A DNA stretch of 51,720 nt. Source: Desulfobulbus elongatus DSM 2908. GTDB taxonomy: Bacteria; Desulfobacterota; Desulfobulbia; Desulfobulbales; Desulfobulbaceae. Location: NCBI RefSeq assembly GCF_000621145.1, contig NZ_JHZB01000028.1:1-51720 (forward strand), read 5' to 3'. A program made the translations under genes and the position numbers. Below are positions 15,946-24,751 of this stretch, one piece after another (positions within the stretch are counted from its first letter, which is position 1; every line of letters starts with the position of its first letter). The notes under the pieces are model-generated. The model made no database searches. It was not told the DNA's origin and saw only the letters and a list, made by a program, of their open reading frames with translations.

Positions 15946-16964
15946 CCATGAAACGACTGATCCTGGGATGTGCGATCCTGTTGCTGGTCCAGCTTGGGCT
16001 GCTGGTGGCCACCCATGTCCTCAACCGCACCGGGCCGGCGCAACCCGGCAAAGGCCCGCTGCTGGCCTTCATGGCGGCCGACGTCAACGAGGTGCTGCTC
16101 GAAGACGGCGAGGGGCACCATCTGGCCCTGAAAAAGGACAAGGAGCGGTGGTTGCTGCCCGAGGCCGGATCGTTTCCGGCGGATGCGGCCAAGGTGCAGG
16201 GGCTGATCGATCAACTGGCCGGATTGCAGCGCGGTTGGCCCGAGGCCACCACGGCCGAGGCGGCCACCCGCTTCAAGGTGGCGCCGGATCGGTATGTCCG
16301 CAAGCTGAACCTGCTCAAGGACGGCACCGCGCAGGCCATCGTCTACTTCGGCACCTCGCCCGGCCTGCGCAAAATCTATCTCCGGGCCGACAACGACCCC
16401 GAAATCCAGACCCTGGTCCTGTCCCAGCATGAGTTGGAGGTGACGACCGACAACTGGATCGATACCCGCATCCTTCACCTCAAGCCCGAACAGATCAAGC
16501 GGGTCGAACTGCCCGGTCTGCGCCTGGAAAAGACGGCCGACGGCCTGCAACCGGCCGATCTCAAGCCCGAGGAGGAGGTGGTGAAGGACCGGCGCGATGC
16601 CCTGGTCAACCGGCTGGCCGGCCTGACCATCGCCGGCATCCTCGGTACGGAAACCAAGCCGGAATACGGCCTTGATAAACCGGCCCTGCGCTATACCGTG
16701 GAACTCGACGGCGGCACGACCATCGACTACACCTTCGGCCAGCCGCCGCAGCCGGCTCAACCGGCCGGGCAGGACGCGGCGCCGCCCCTGCCGGCCGAGC
16801 AGTCGTATGTGCTTAAGGTTGCCAATCAGGAGCAACTGCTCCGGGTGGACGGCTGGCAGGTGGCTGAGCTGAAAAACGCCACCCACGCCTCTCTGGTGCG
16901 GGCCAAGACGCCGGCACCGGCGGCACCGACACCCCCGGTCCAGCCAGTCGAGCCGGCGAAATAG
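15942..16964 (+). CDS. DUF4340 domain-containing protein
   Basis: The 340-residue product has one N-terminal membrane anchor (about 5-24) and a large extracytoplasmic region with two repeated beta-rich DUF4340 modules. The first begins near VNEVLLEDGEGHHLALKKDKERWLL and the second near IKRVELPGLRLEKTADGLQ. A Pro/Ala-rich tail follows residue 320. DUF4340 proteins are regularly encoded right after GldFG-type permeases and are thought to be the periplasmic partner of that ABC complex. The ATG overlaps the permease stop codon by 4 bp, so the three proteins are probably made together. The gene ends 93 bp before the convergent eptA end; no clear terminator was seen between them. Confidence 0.87.
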   Translation: MTMKRLILGCAILLLVQLGLLVATHVLNRTGPAQPGKGPLLAFMAADVNEVLLEDGEGHHLALKKDKERWLLPEAGSFPADAAKVQGLIDQLAGLQRGWPEATTAEAATRFKVAPDRYVRKLNLLKDGTAQAIVYFGTSPGLRKIYLRADNDPEIQTLVLSQHELEVTTDNWIDTRILHLKPEQIKRVELPGLRLEKTADGLQPADLKPEEEVVKDRRDALVNRLAGLTIAGILGTETKPEYGLDKPALRYTVELDGGTTIDYTFGQPPQPAQPAGQDAAPPLPAEQSYVLKVANQEQLLRVDGWQVAELKNATHASLVRAKTPAPAAPTPPVQPVEPAK

Positions 16965-17057
16965 GCGTGCTTTTTCTTTTCGGCCTGTATTCGCCGGCCG
17001 GATGAGGAAGAGCAGGGCTGCGTGCGGCCGTCTCGCCCGGCCAATGCCCGGCTGTTA

Positions 17058-18710
17058 TCACTTCGTGGGCTCCGGCGGCCGGGTGCGGGGCAGGGCGGTC
17101 AACTGCGGCGGCGATTCCCGGCGGGGTTCGGGCTCGTTGTGGATGATGTCCAGCTGTCTGTTGTAGACGGATGTTTCTATTTCAAACAGCCCCAGGACGG
17201 TGTGGAAGAGGTTGTCGTGGGAAAAGCGGTGGCCCGCCTTTTCCCGGAGCGCCTGCCTGTCGACGGTGAACCGGCTGCCGAACCAGAGGACTGCGGCTAT
17301 GTGCTTCTGGTTGTCCGGGGCCATGGCATAGGGCAGGCCGTGCAGGTAGATGCCGTATTCACCCAGGGATTCGCCATGATCGCTGAGATAGACCATGGCG
17401 GTCTCGAAGCGCTGGTCGTTTTTTTTCAACAGGCCGATCACCTCGGCCAGGAATGAATCGGTGGCGAGGATGGCATTGTCGTAGGCATTGCCGATTTCCT
17501 CGTTGGTGCATTCATTGAGCTGATTGGTCCTGCAGACCGGGGTGAATCGCTCAAACGGCGGCCGGTATCGCTTGAAGTAGGCCGGCCCGTGGTTCCCCAT
17601 CTGGTGGAGGACGATCAGGATATCGCCCTGCTGCCGGGAATCGATATATTCCTGCAGGCCGGCCAGCATGCCCTCGTCCCTGCATTCCTCGTCGCACACC
17701 GGATTGTTGTCCGGATGTCTGTAGTCCTGATAGGGGACGCGGACAGCCACGCCCTTCGAGTCCGAATTGTTGTCCCGCCACAGGACATGCACCCCGGCAT
17801 GGCTGAGTACATCCAGCAGATTTTCCGTATTTTCCCCTTTCCGTTCGCTGTACTGGTCGCGGGGATACACGGAAAACATGCGCGGTACCGAATAGGCGGT
17901 CGCGGTGCCGCTGGAATACATTTGGGACAGGGAGATGACGTTCTCGCGGCTCAGTAGGGGATTGGTCGGCCGGGGATAGCCGTTTAAGGAAAATCTGTCC
18001 GCCCGCGCCGCCTCGCCGACAACCAGGATGACCAGCTCCCGGTCAGTATCGGTGGCCGGGATGTGGGCATCCGTGCCCAGGGGGCGGGGCGCGGTTTTTA
18101 CGGCGACAAAGTTTTTATCCACCAGGTATTTGCCGAACGAATAGAGGGTGAAAGCCGGGTTGGCATAATAGCGCAGCGGCTTGTGCTCCCGGAAAAACGA
18201 GGCGTAGAACTTGCTGAACAGCAGAATGAGGCCGAGAGCGACGGCAAGGCAGCAGCAGAGACAGATCGCCTTGCTCAGGAGCTGCCTGCGCCAGGTGAGG
18301 GGCTTGATGGCAACCATGGCCACCAGCGCGGCGGGCAGCACGCCCAGGACGGCGACGTACCCCAGCAGGGGGAGGCTGAACAGGTCGGCCGCTTCGTGGT
18401 AATTGGTCTGGACGACGTTGCCGATCATGGTGTGATCGATCACCACGTCGTATGTGTTCATGAAATAGGCGGTGAGCGAGGCGAGCGGGAAGAGCGCGAT
18501 CAGCACCGGCTTGGTCGACCGGGTCCAGCCGAAGAGGGTCAGAAGCAACATGAGCACGGTCCCCAGGCCGACGGCTAGGGATACCAGAAAGCCGATGTTC
18601 TGCCATGTTATCGGATAGACTTCCAGGACGTGCCGGAAAAACGAGGTGTTGTACAGCAGGACCAGGAGCAGGGACGCCCAGAGGTGCAGGTGTGTTTGCG
18701 CAATCTTCAT
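17058..18710 (-). CDS. eptA: Lipid A phosphoethanolamine transferase, EptA/PmrC-like
   Basis: This 550-residue inner-membrane enzyme would transfer phosphoethanolamine from phosphatidylethanolamine to lipid A, giving resistance to cationic peptides such as polymyxin. Five N-terminal membrane spans (up to about residue 190) precede a periplasmic sulfatase-like domain. Visible active-site elements are VVGEAARADRFSLNGYPR (metal-binding Glu), the nucleophilic Thr in SSGTATAYSVPRMFS, and YLSDHGESLGEYGIYLHG with metal-binding Asp and His residues. I chose the ATG at 18710, where family-like sequence begins (MKIAQTHLHLW); the frame continues to a TTG at 18797 and no strong ribosome-binding site decides. 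It lies downstream of yqaA on the same strand and divergent from a two-component system. Confidence 0.92.
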   Translation of the reverse strand: MKIAQTHLHLWASLLLVLLYNTSFFRHVLEVYPITWQNIGFLVSLAVGLGTVLMLLLTLFGWTRSTKPVLIALFPLASLTAYFMNTYDVVIDHTMIGNVVQTNYHEAADLFSLPLLGYVAVLGVLPAALVAMVAIKPLTWRRQLLSKAICLCCCLAVALGLILLFSKFYASFFREHKPLRYYANPAFTLYSFGKYLVDKNFVAVKTAPRPLGTDAHIPATDTDRELVILVVGEAARADRFSLNGYPRPTNPLLSRENVISLSQMYSSGTATAYSVPRMFSVYPRDQYSERKGENTENLLDVLSHAGVHVLWRDNNSDSKGVAVRVPYQDYRHPDNNPVCDEECRDEGMLAGLQEYIDSRQQGDILIVLHQMGNHGPAYFKRYRPPFERFTPVCRTNQLNECTNEEIGNAYDNAILATDSFLAEVIGLLKKNDQRFETAMVYLSDHGESLGEYGIYLHGLPYAMAPDNQKHIAAVLWFGSRFTVDRQALREKAGHRFSHDNLFHTVLGLFEIETSVYNRQLDIIHNEPEPRRESPPQLTALPRTRPPEPTK

Positions 18711-18803
18711 ACGGAAAACGGGTTGGGTGCGGGATGGAGGTTGGGGTATGTCCTCCTCGTGCCGGAAAGAAGGGGGACAATGGTTTTCGCTTGTCAACCG
18801 GCT

Positions 18804-19247
18804 TCAGGACGACAACCAGCCAAGGGTCATGCCGGTCAGGACCAGGTAGCGCGCGATTTTCGCGCTGCCGGCAATCAGGAGAAAGACCGGCAGGGGCTCG
18901 CGCATGATACCCGCGGCAACGGTCAGGGGGTCGCCGATCACCGGCATCCAGGAGAGCAGCAGCGACCATCTGCCGTAGCGCCGGTACCACTGCCGGGCGC
19001 GGAGCAGGTGTTGCTCGCGCACCGGAAACCAGGAACGGTGGCGGAAACGTTCGATGCCCCGGCCCAGCCACCAGTTGCACGCCGCGCCGAGGATGTTGCC
19101 GCAGCTTGCCACGGTCAGGAGCCCGGCGGCGGGATAGTCGCCGGTGAGGAGCAAGCCGACCAGGACCGCTTCCGACTGCATCGGCAGGATGGTGGCGGCC
19201 AGGAATGCGGTCAGAAAGAGGCCGGCCAGGGCGGAAAAGGCGATCAT
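18804..19247 (-). CDS. yqaA: YqaA-family (DedA-like) inner membrane protein
   Basis: The 147-residue product matches YqaA in length and pattern. It starts with a span (about 5-30, LTAFLAATILPMQSEAVL). GNILGAACNWWLGRGIERF and RRYGRWSLLLSWMPVIGDPLTVAAGIM follow, and the end is hydrophobic. YqaA belongs to the wider DedA/VTT superfamily linked to lipid-carrier transport; its exact substrate is not known. It is first in a minus-strand pair with eptA, 93 bp away, so the pair may serve lipid or lipid A traffic. The ATG at 19247 has only a weak ribosome-binding site. Confidence 0.85.
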   Translation of the reverse strand: MIAFSALAGLFLTAFLAATILPMQSEAVLVGLLLTGDYPAAGLLTVASCGNILGAACNWWLGRGIERFRHRSWFPVREQHLLRARQWYRRYGRWSLLLSWMPVIGDPLTVAAGIMREPLPVFLLIAGSAKIARYLVLTGMTLGWLSS

Positions 19248-19575
19248 GGTTTCATCGATGTTGTCTGAAATGCCTGGGCTGTCCGGCCCGGTTCCGGGAT
19301 TTTGTCCATGTCGGCGGCGCGGTGTTCACGGCGTTCAATTTCGCTTGCGCCGGGAGCGCAACGTGCTCCGGTCCGGCAAACAGTTCCGGAAACTTCACCG
19401 GCGGGTACAGACCCGCTCCGGCAGTTTCCTGCAACGATCCATACCATGGGATGGATGAAGAAATGATGAAGAAAGAGGGAACGGCCGGAAATTTTCGTCG
19501 TTTCTTCAGCCAGCGCGGGTAAGAATAAATAGAGCAAGCGATGATCAATCGGGTGGCGGACAGGACGAGGACAAG
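19248..19575. other. Divergent intergenic region between yqaA and the response-regulator gene
   Basis: These 328 bp hold no convincing gene. They should contain the divergent promoters for yqaA-eptA (-) and the two-component operon (+). GCGGGT (19402-19407) and ACCCGC (19412-19417) form a short inverted repeat, but no clear direct-repeat operator of the OmpR/PmrA type could be picked out by eye. Confidence 0.4.
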
Positions 19576-20256
19576 ATGCGGATACTGATTGTCGACGACG
19601 AACCGGAACTGTGCGCCCAGATCGCCTCTTCGCTGCGCAGGCAGCAGTATACCGTGGACATGGCCGGCGATGGCGCCGCGGCCCTGGAGAAAATCTGCGT
19701 CGAGCCCTACGATCTGATCGTGCTCGACATCATGCTGCCGGAAAAAGACGGTTTTGCCGCGCTGCGAGAGATGCGCGCCGCAGGGGTGAGCGCGCCGGTT
19801 CTGATGCTGACCGCCAAGGGCGAGGTGGCCGACCGGGTCAAGGGGCTTGACCTCGGAGCTGACGATTATCTGCACAAGCCTTTTTCCATGGCGGAACTGC
19901 TGGCCCGGATCCGGGCGCTGCTCCGCCGCAGCCATGAGCAGGCCAGCCCCTGGCTGGTCATCGGCAACATCCGGCTCGACACCAACACCAGGCGCGTCAG
20001 CCTCGGCAACCGGCCGGTCCCGCTGACCCCGAAGGAATTCTCGGTACTCGAATTCCTGTTCTACAACCGCAACCGGGCCGTTTCCCGCTTCAACATCGCC
20101 GAGCACGTCTGGGGCGATGCCTTCGATCCCTTCACCATGTCGAACAACATCGACGTGCATATCAAGAATCTGCGGAGAAAACTCGACGACCAGTCCGGCC
20201 GGATCATCGTCACCGTCCGCGGCGTCGGCTATATGGCCAGAGACGAGCAGCCATGA
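19576..20256 (+). CDS. OmpR/PhoP-family response regulator
   Basis: The 226-residue regulator has a receiver domain (1-115) with acidic pocket Asp7/Asp8, phospho-acceptor Asp51 in IVLDIMLPEKDG, Thr in MLTAKGE and Lys101 in HKPFS. A winged-helix DNA-binding domain follows (about 128-224), with TPKEFSVLEFLFYNRNRAVSR and NIDVHIKNLRRKLDD ... VRGVGYMA. The kinase gene starts 4 bp before its stop codon, so the pair is co-translated. The GGACGAGGA ribosome-binding site supports the ATG at 19576. Its position, divergent from yqaA-eptA, suggests that it controls lipid A modification in the manner of PmrA/BasR; this is inferred from position only. Confidence 0.93.
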   Translation: MRILIVDDEPELCAQIASSLRRQQYTVDMAGDGAAALEKICVEPYDLIVLDIMLPEKDGFAALREMRAAGVSAPVLMLTAKGEVADRVKGLDLGADDYLHKPFSMAELLARIRALLRRSHEQASPWLVIGNIRLDTNTRRVSLGNRPVPLTPKEFSVLEFLFYNRNRAVSRFNIAEHVWGDAFDPFTMSNNIDVHIKNLRRKLDDQSGRIIVTVRGVGYMARDEQP

Positions 20257-21644
20257 AAGCCCGCAACCGGATCACCCTCTGGGTCAGCCTGGCCGGCTTG
20301 ATTTCCACGGTGGTGCTGTCGCTCATCGTCTTTCTGTGGGGACTGGAAACGCCCTACGAGTTCCTCGACCAGGAGCTGGAGATCCGGGCCCGGACCCTGG
20401 CCGGCGAGATAGCCAGGGAACAGGCGGCCGGCGGCGTGCGGGACGGCGACACCCTGGATCTTTTCTCCCATCTGTACTGGGCGAAAATCTATGACGCTCG
20501 GGGGCAACTGCTGTTCGCATCGCGGTTGGCACGGGAAATCGACCTGCCCGGGAAAACCGGGCCCGAAGGGTATCTCGTTGCCACCGATATCCCGCTCAAC
20601 CGGTTCTATGCCGACGAAGACGATCAACCCACCGGTTTCTGGAACAGGGTTCTGGTCATGCCGATGGGCGGTTCCACCTGTCAGGTGCATGTGGCCCGGC
20701 CGGTGGAGAATCTGGTGGGGGAATCGGTCGAATCGGCAATCATGATCGCCTCGGCGATTCTTGCCTCGGCCCTGCTGCTTATCGTGGTCAGCTATCTGGT
20801 GGCGGGGAGAATCCTGCAGCCGGTACGGGAAATCAACCGGCTCACCGCGGAAATTTCGGCCAAGACGCTGGCAACGCGGATTCCGCTTGCCGGCAACCAC
20901 GACGAAATCGACGAACTCGCCGCCTCCCTCAACAACATGTTCAACCGGCTGCACTCTTCCTTCCGCCGCCAGAAGGAATTTATCGCCAATGCCTCCCATG
21001 AATTGAAAACGCCCATCACCCTGCTGCGGTTGTCCATGGAGGAGACGCTTCAGGACGAGCAGGTACCCGCCGCCGTACAGGAAAAGCTGCTGGCCCAGGA
21101 ACGGGCCCTGGCCCGTATCAGCCAGTTGGTCAAGAGCCTGCTGGACCTGTCCCGGCTGGAATTGGACGACACCCTTGCCAAGGAGCGATTTTCCCTGAAC
21201 GAATTGGTCGCATCCGTGGCCGGGGAGTTTGATGGGCTGATGCACGAGCAGGGGGTGCGATTCACCTGCCGGGCGGCCAGGGAGCGGTTCCTTGTCGCCG
21301 ACAGGGAAAAGATGCGCCGGCTGCTGATCAACTTGCTCGACAATGCCGTCCGCTACAACCGGCCGGGCGGTGCAGTCAGTTGTTCGCTTGCGACCGGGGG
21401 AGCGGGGGAGACCGTGCTGACCGTCGCCAACACCGGCCAGTCCATCGATCCGGCGGAGCAGGCGCGCATCTTCGACCAGTTCTACCGGTGCGAGCAGTCG
21501 CGTTCCTCGGCGCACGGCGGCGCGGGCCTCGGGCTGACCATCGTCAAGCGGATCGTCGAACTGCACGGTGGCACCATCTCGGTGGAGAGCGATGCTGACC
21601 TGACCCGCTTTCGGGTCGTGCTCCCGCCGGCAGTTGCCGGGTGA
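20253..21644 (+). CDS. Sensor histidine kinase
   Basis: This 463-residue membrane kinase has one span at about 8-30, a periplasmic sensor region of about 130 residues (31-162), a second span at 163-185, a HAMP linker (about 183-237) and an H-box with His249 (NASHELKTPITLLRL). The ATPase domain carries the N-box LLINLLDNAVRYNRPGG, DQFYRCEQS (F-box) and GGAGLGLTIVKRI. It should phosphorylate the response regulator encoded just upstream (4-bp overlap). The periplasmic domain has acidic patches (FYADEDDQ near 118-124), which could sense cations or cationic peptides, in keeping with a neighbouring eptA, but the ligand is not known. Confidence 0.93.
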   Translation: MKARNRITLWVSLAGLISTVVLSLIVFLWGLETPYEFLDQELEIRARTLAGEIAREQAAGGVRDGDTLDLFSHLYWAKIYDARGQLLFASRLAREIDLPGKTGPEGYLVATDIPLNRFYADEDDQPTGFWNRVLVMPMGGSTCQVHVARPVENLVGESVESAIMIASAILASALLLIVVSYLVAGRILQPVREINRLTAEISAKTLATRIPLAGNHDEIDELAASLNNMFNRLHSSFRRQKEFIANASHELKTPITLLRLSMEETLQDEQVPAAVQEKLLAQERALARISQLVKSLLDLSRLELDDTLAKERFSLNELVASVAGEFDGLMHEQGVRFTCRAARERFLVADREKMRRLLINLLDNAVRYNRPGGAVSCSLATGGAGETVLTVANTGQSIDPAEQARIFDQFYRCEQSRSSAHGGAGLGLTIVKRIVELHGGTISVESDADLTRFRVVLPPAVAG

Positions 21645-21778
21645 GGCATTGCTTGCGGACGGAATAAGCGGGCAGGGAGGAAGGACGCTCAGCGCTTGCC
21701 TGATCTGTCCGGCGGTGCTAGAGTCAGCGCGTCTTTTCCGGTTTATCAGTCATTTCCCATGGATGTGAGGGGGTTCGT

Positions 21779-22984
21779 GTGAAACCGCCGTTACCGTCTT
21801 TTTCTGATGTGCGCTTCCGCCTGGGCCGGCGTTTCCGCAAACAGCAGGAGTTTGCCGCCGGGTATGCGCCGCTCTATTCCCGGTTGTTCGGCACGGTGGC
21901 GGACTGGCTGGCGGCGGCGCCCGGCGACGATTCGCTGGCGGACTGGCTGGTGCAAACCGGGGCGAGCCGGTCTTCGTTCGATGTGCCGCTACTTTTGCTG
22001 GCCGGGCTGCATCGCGATATTCTCGCGGGCCGGCCCGAACTGGATGATTTGGCTCAGTATTATCCGACCGTGGGTGGCGGGCGACTGATTGAGGAGAATG
22101 GGCTTGCCGCCAGTTTCCGCGCGGCCGTCGAGGCGAGGCAAGAGGCGCTGGCCCGGTTCATCGCCACGGCGCAGGTGCAGACCAACGAGACCGCCCGCGG
22201 ACTCTGCTGGCTGCTGCCGGCGTGCATGACCGGCTGGCCCTCCCTCCATCTGGTGGATCTGGGGGCCAGCGCCGGGCTCAATCTGGTGGCGGACCGACGG
22301 CATTTCCGGATAACCGATGCGACCGGCGACCGAACCCCGCTGGAGCTTGGCAGTGGCCGGCCGACGCAGTTCAGCGTGCGCAGCGAGGGAGCGCCCTTGC
22401 CATCGGTACGACCGGTCGTGCCTGTCATCCGCTCACGCACGGGCTGCGACCTTGCGCCGCTCGTCCTCCACGCACCGGAAGATGAACAGACCCTGGCCGC
22501 CTTCATCTGGGGCGACCAGCCGGAACGGTTGCACTTGCTTAAAGCCGGAATCGCCGCGCTGCATGCGGTCGATCGCAGCGAATCCCCGGTCCACCTTGTT
22601 CAGGCCGACCTGCCCGAGGACCTGCCCCGGTTCCTGACCGAACGGCTCAGTTCCTTACTCGATGCGCCCGTCGTGCTCTACAATACCTATCTGACCACTT
22701 ATCTTGCCGATCGAGGCGCTTCGTTGCGGTCGCTTCTGGCCGCTTGGGCCGCGCGCCATTCCCAGCCCGTGCTCTGGCTGCAATGGGAACCCCCATGGCG
22801 CGGACCCGAGCCGCCGGAGTTCGGCTGGATCGGCTGGACCGCCGACCTGTGGAGCGGGGGAGAACATCGGCAGTGGCACCTTGCCTGGACCCATCCCCAT
22901 GGCACCCGCATCAGGTGGCTGCCGGATCTGGCCGCCTGGGCCGCTTGCTGGCAGGGCGAGGTGAGAACGTGCGCTCCTCGGTGA
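21779..22984 (+). CDS. DUF2332 family protein
   Basis: The 401-residue product has features of the DUF2332 family: an N-terminal FRKQQEFAAGYAPLYSRLF segment, the Gly-rich motif LVDLGASAGLNLVADR (near 158-173), which resembles the SAM-binding loop of Rossmann methyltransferases, and PVVLYNTYLTTYL with WLQWEPPWRG toward the end. The function of the family has not been established to my knowledge; a methyltransferase-like fold is only suggested by the Gly-rich loop. There is no signal peptide or membrane span. The start is a GTG at 21779. The gene stands alone, 134 bp after the kinase, with no visible operon partner. Confidence 0.8.
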   Translation: MKPPLPSFSDVRFRLGRRFRKQQEFAAGYAPLYSRLFGTVADWLAAAPGDDSLADWLVQTGASRSSFDVPLLLLAGLHRDILAGRPELDDLAQYYPTVGGGRLIEENGLAASFRAAVEARQEALARFIATAQVQTNETARGLCWLLPACMTGWPSLHLVDLGASAGLNLVADRRHFRITDATGDRTPLELGSGRPTQFSVRSEGAPLPSVRPVVPVIRSRTGCDLAPLVLHAPEDEQTLAAFIWGDQPERLHLLKAGIAALHAVDRSESPVHLVQADLPEDLPRFLTERLSSLLDAPVVLYNTYLTTYLADRGASLRSLLAAWAARHSQPVLWLQWEPPWRGPEPPEFGWIGWTADLWSGGEHRQWHLAWTHPHGTRIRWLPDLAAWAACWQGEVRTCAPR

Positions 22985-23440
22985 TGCGGCATGCTTTTTC
23001 GCGAATGTGCCGCTTGAGAAGAGGATGAAAGGGGGATAGATGAGGACAAAAAGCGGTGTGGCTTGACCACACGGCGGCGGTGTGGCGAGGCGAAGCGGTG
23101 GGACCACACGGCGTTGGCCAGACTCGCTTGGGCCCGAACAGTGTGCCTCAGCCGTATCCGCCTTGGTCTGAGATGCTCAGCGGAACAAAAGGGGAAAAAT
23201 TCGTTGATAGCAGGTGCACTTCGTCATTGCGTGGAGCGAAGCGACGAGAAATCTTGTCATTGACAAAGAGAGTTTTTGCTTCACTCGAAACGACCTTATA
23301 TCAAAGGATTTTGCCTTTATATGACGCAAAAACACCCGCTGCTTATGCCGCGGCAATGGGATTGCACTGATTGGTGGTGCGGCAAACTTTTCCACGATGC
23401 CGCTCAAGAAGAAAATTGGTGGAAAGGGGATGGATGGGAA
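22985..23440. other. Intergenic region with hairpin repeats and a dispersed-repeat fragment
   Basis: There is no convincing gene. Two tandem hairpin units with GTGTGG ... CCACAC arms occur at 23053-23075 and 23077-23112. At about 23223-23250 the sequence GTCATTGCGTGGAGCGAAGCGACG resembles a dispersed intergenic repeat common in deltaproteobacterial genomes (recalled, not searched). The stretch looks like accumulated non-coding repeats between DUF2332 and the porin-like gene. Confidence 0.45.
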
Positions 23441-23441
23441 C

Positions 23442-23476
23442 AAAAAAATCCCCGGCCGGAAAACCCGGCCGGGGAT
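23442..23476 (-). terminator. Rho-independent terminator of the outer-membrane protein gene
   Basis: On the minus strand ATCCCCGGCCGGGTTTTCCG folds with its continuation into a perfect GC-rich stem (arms ATCCCCGGCCGG and CCGGCCGGGGAT, 4- to 5-nt loop), followed by seven T residues (23448-23442). It lies 26 bp after the stop codon. Confidence 0.93.
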
Positions 23477-23501
23477 GAACATCTTTCTAATTTCCGAGAA
23501 A

Positions 23502-24266
23502 TCAGAATTTGAAACGGACAGAAGCAACCACGTTATGACCGTTGATGCTGTCAGCGAGGTCGGTATCGGCAACACCCAGGTACTCGTAGCCCAGATCGCC
23601 GGCGATCTCGTCGGTGAAGTTGTAGGTCATACCAACGCCTGCCTTGTAGGCGAAGACGTTGTCGCTGCCACTCAAGAAAGGCTCATGAAAACCGTCGAGC
23701 TCAATATCAACATCATACTTAGCGTAGCCGACACCGGCCATGAAATACATGGAGAAGGCATCGTAGATCGGCAGCTCATAGTAACCATTAAGAAATACAG
23801 TGGTCAGGTCTACGTCACCACTTTGGTTCCCGAAGATAGTGATGGTGTCATCCAGATCTGCGCCCTGCTTGGACAACTCGACCTCGGCGCGGAACTTGCC
23901 CAGGGCCTGATACATGCTGAACTCGCGGCCAAAGGCGATGGAGCCACCGAAACCGGCATCGGTATCGACTTCATTTGCAAGACCGACATCCTGCTGCATC
24001 CAAGCAGCCCGTACGCCGAGACGCACATACCAGTAATCGGCGAATGCCTTCTCGAGCTCGGTGATACGGCCTTCATGGTTCTGCAGTTGCTTGCCGTGGG
24101 CGCTCAACTGCTCGTTCTGCTGTGCCTGCGAAGATTGCAGATCGTCGATCTGCTTCTGGCACGCGTCCGGACAACCGGGGGCCATCTTGCCAGGTCCGCC
24201 CGCAAAGGCAACGCCTGCGGTCAGAACAAATGCGGATGCCGCCATGACACTCAGTACTTTTTTCAT
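23502..24266 (-). CDS. Outer-membrane beta-barrel protein
   Basis: The 254-residue product has a Sec signal peptide (MKKVLSVMAASAFVLTAGVAFA, cleaved near residue 22). Next comes a short Gln/Glu-rich helical segment (about 35-75, KQIDDLQSSQAQQNEQL and RITELEKAFADYW) that may form a coiled coil. A barrel of alternating strands follows (about 76-254) and ends in VVASVRFKF, the C-terminal Phe typical of barrels recognised by the BAM machinery. It resembles small OmpA/OmpW-like barrel proteins with about eight strands; the substrate or role is unknown. It is monocistronic with a strong terminator. The leader and upstream region are AT-rich, as expected for a highly expressed porin-like gene. Confidence 0.87.
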   Translation of the reverse strand: MKKVLSVMAASAFVLTAGVAFAGGPGKMAPGCPDACQKQIDDLQSSQAQQNEQLSAHGKQLQNHEGRITELEKAFADYWYVRLGVRAAWMQQDVGLANEVDTDAGFGGSIAFGREFSMYQALGKFRAEVELSKQGADLDDTITIFGNQSGDVDLTTVFLNGYYELPIYDAFSMYFMAGVGYAKYDVDIELDGFHEPFLSGSDNVFAYKAGVGMTYNFTDEIAGDLGYEYLGVADTDLADSINGHNVVASVRFKF

Positions 24267-24751
24267 ATCCTGTCTCCTGTTTTGTTGAGCTATGTTTGCA
24301 TGGGCGTTATTGCCCTAAAAATAAGAGGAAAAAACAACACCAACAATCTTTCTCTTGTTGCTTCCCAATATAACAAAGGAATGTGAGGCTGGCAATACCT
24401 TGCATGCAAAATAATACAAAATTTTGAACGCACGTGAACAGCTTTTTATATAACTATTTGTTTTTAATTAGTTTGTGTGAAGAAAAAAATTTGCACTTTT
24501 TTATGGCGTCATGGAGATTTTCTGGTGGCCGGCGCTCTGAAAAGTCCTTTCGGGGCGCATGACTGTCGGCATTTCACCGACATCGACTACATATTCCGGG
24601 TGTCCCCGCCGGTGGAGATCGAGGACGACCGGAAACGGGGCGATGGCACCCGGAATCGTTGGGCCGCTTGACGAAGGGGACGCGGTCCGCTAAAAACATC
24701 CGGCATGGGATGTATCCGCATCCGTTACAGCCATATATATTGAGAGGACGC
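24267..24751. other. AT-rich intergenic region between the barrel gene and namZ
   Basis: These 485 bp lie between divergent genes and should contain both promoters. The part from about 24300 to 24500 is clearly AT-rich (TTTTTATATAACTATTTG near 24443). A short frame at 24477-24671 is unlikely to be a gene. No operator could be recognised. Confidence 0.4.

Noticed and set aside
24477-24671. Small gene starting GTG in the AT-rich gap before namZ
   Set aside because: There is no convincing ribosome-binding site, no family resemblance, and composition changes abruptly within the frame.
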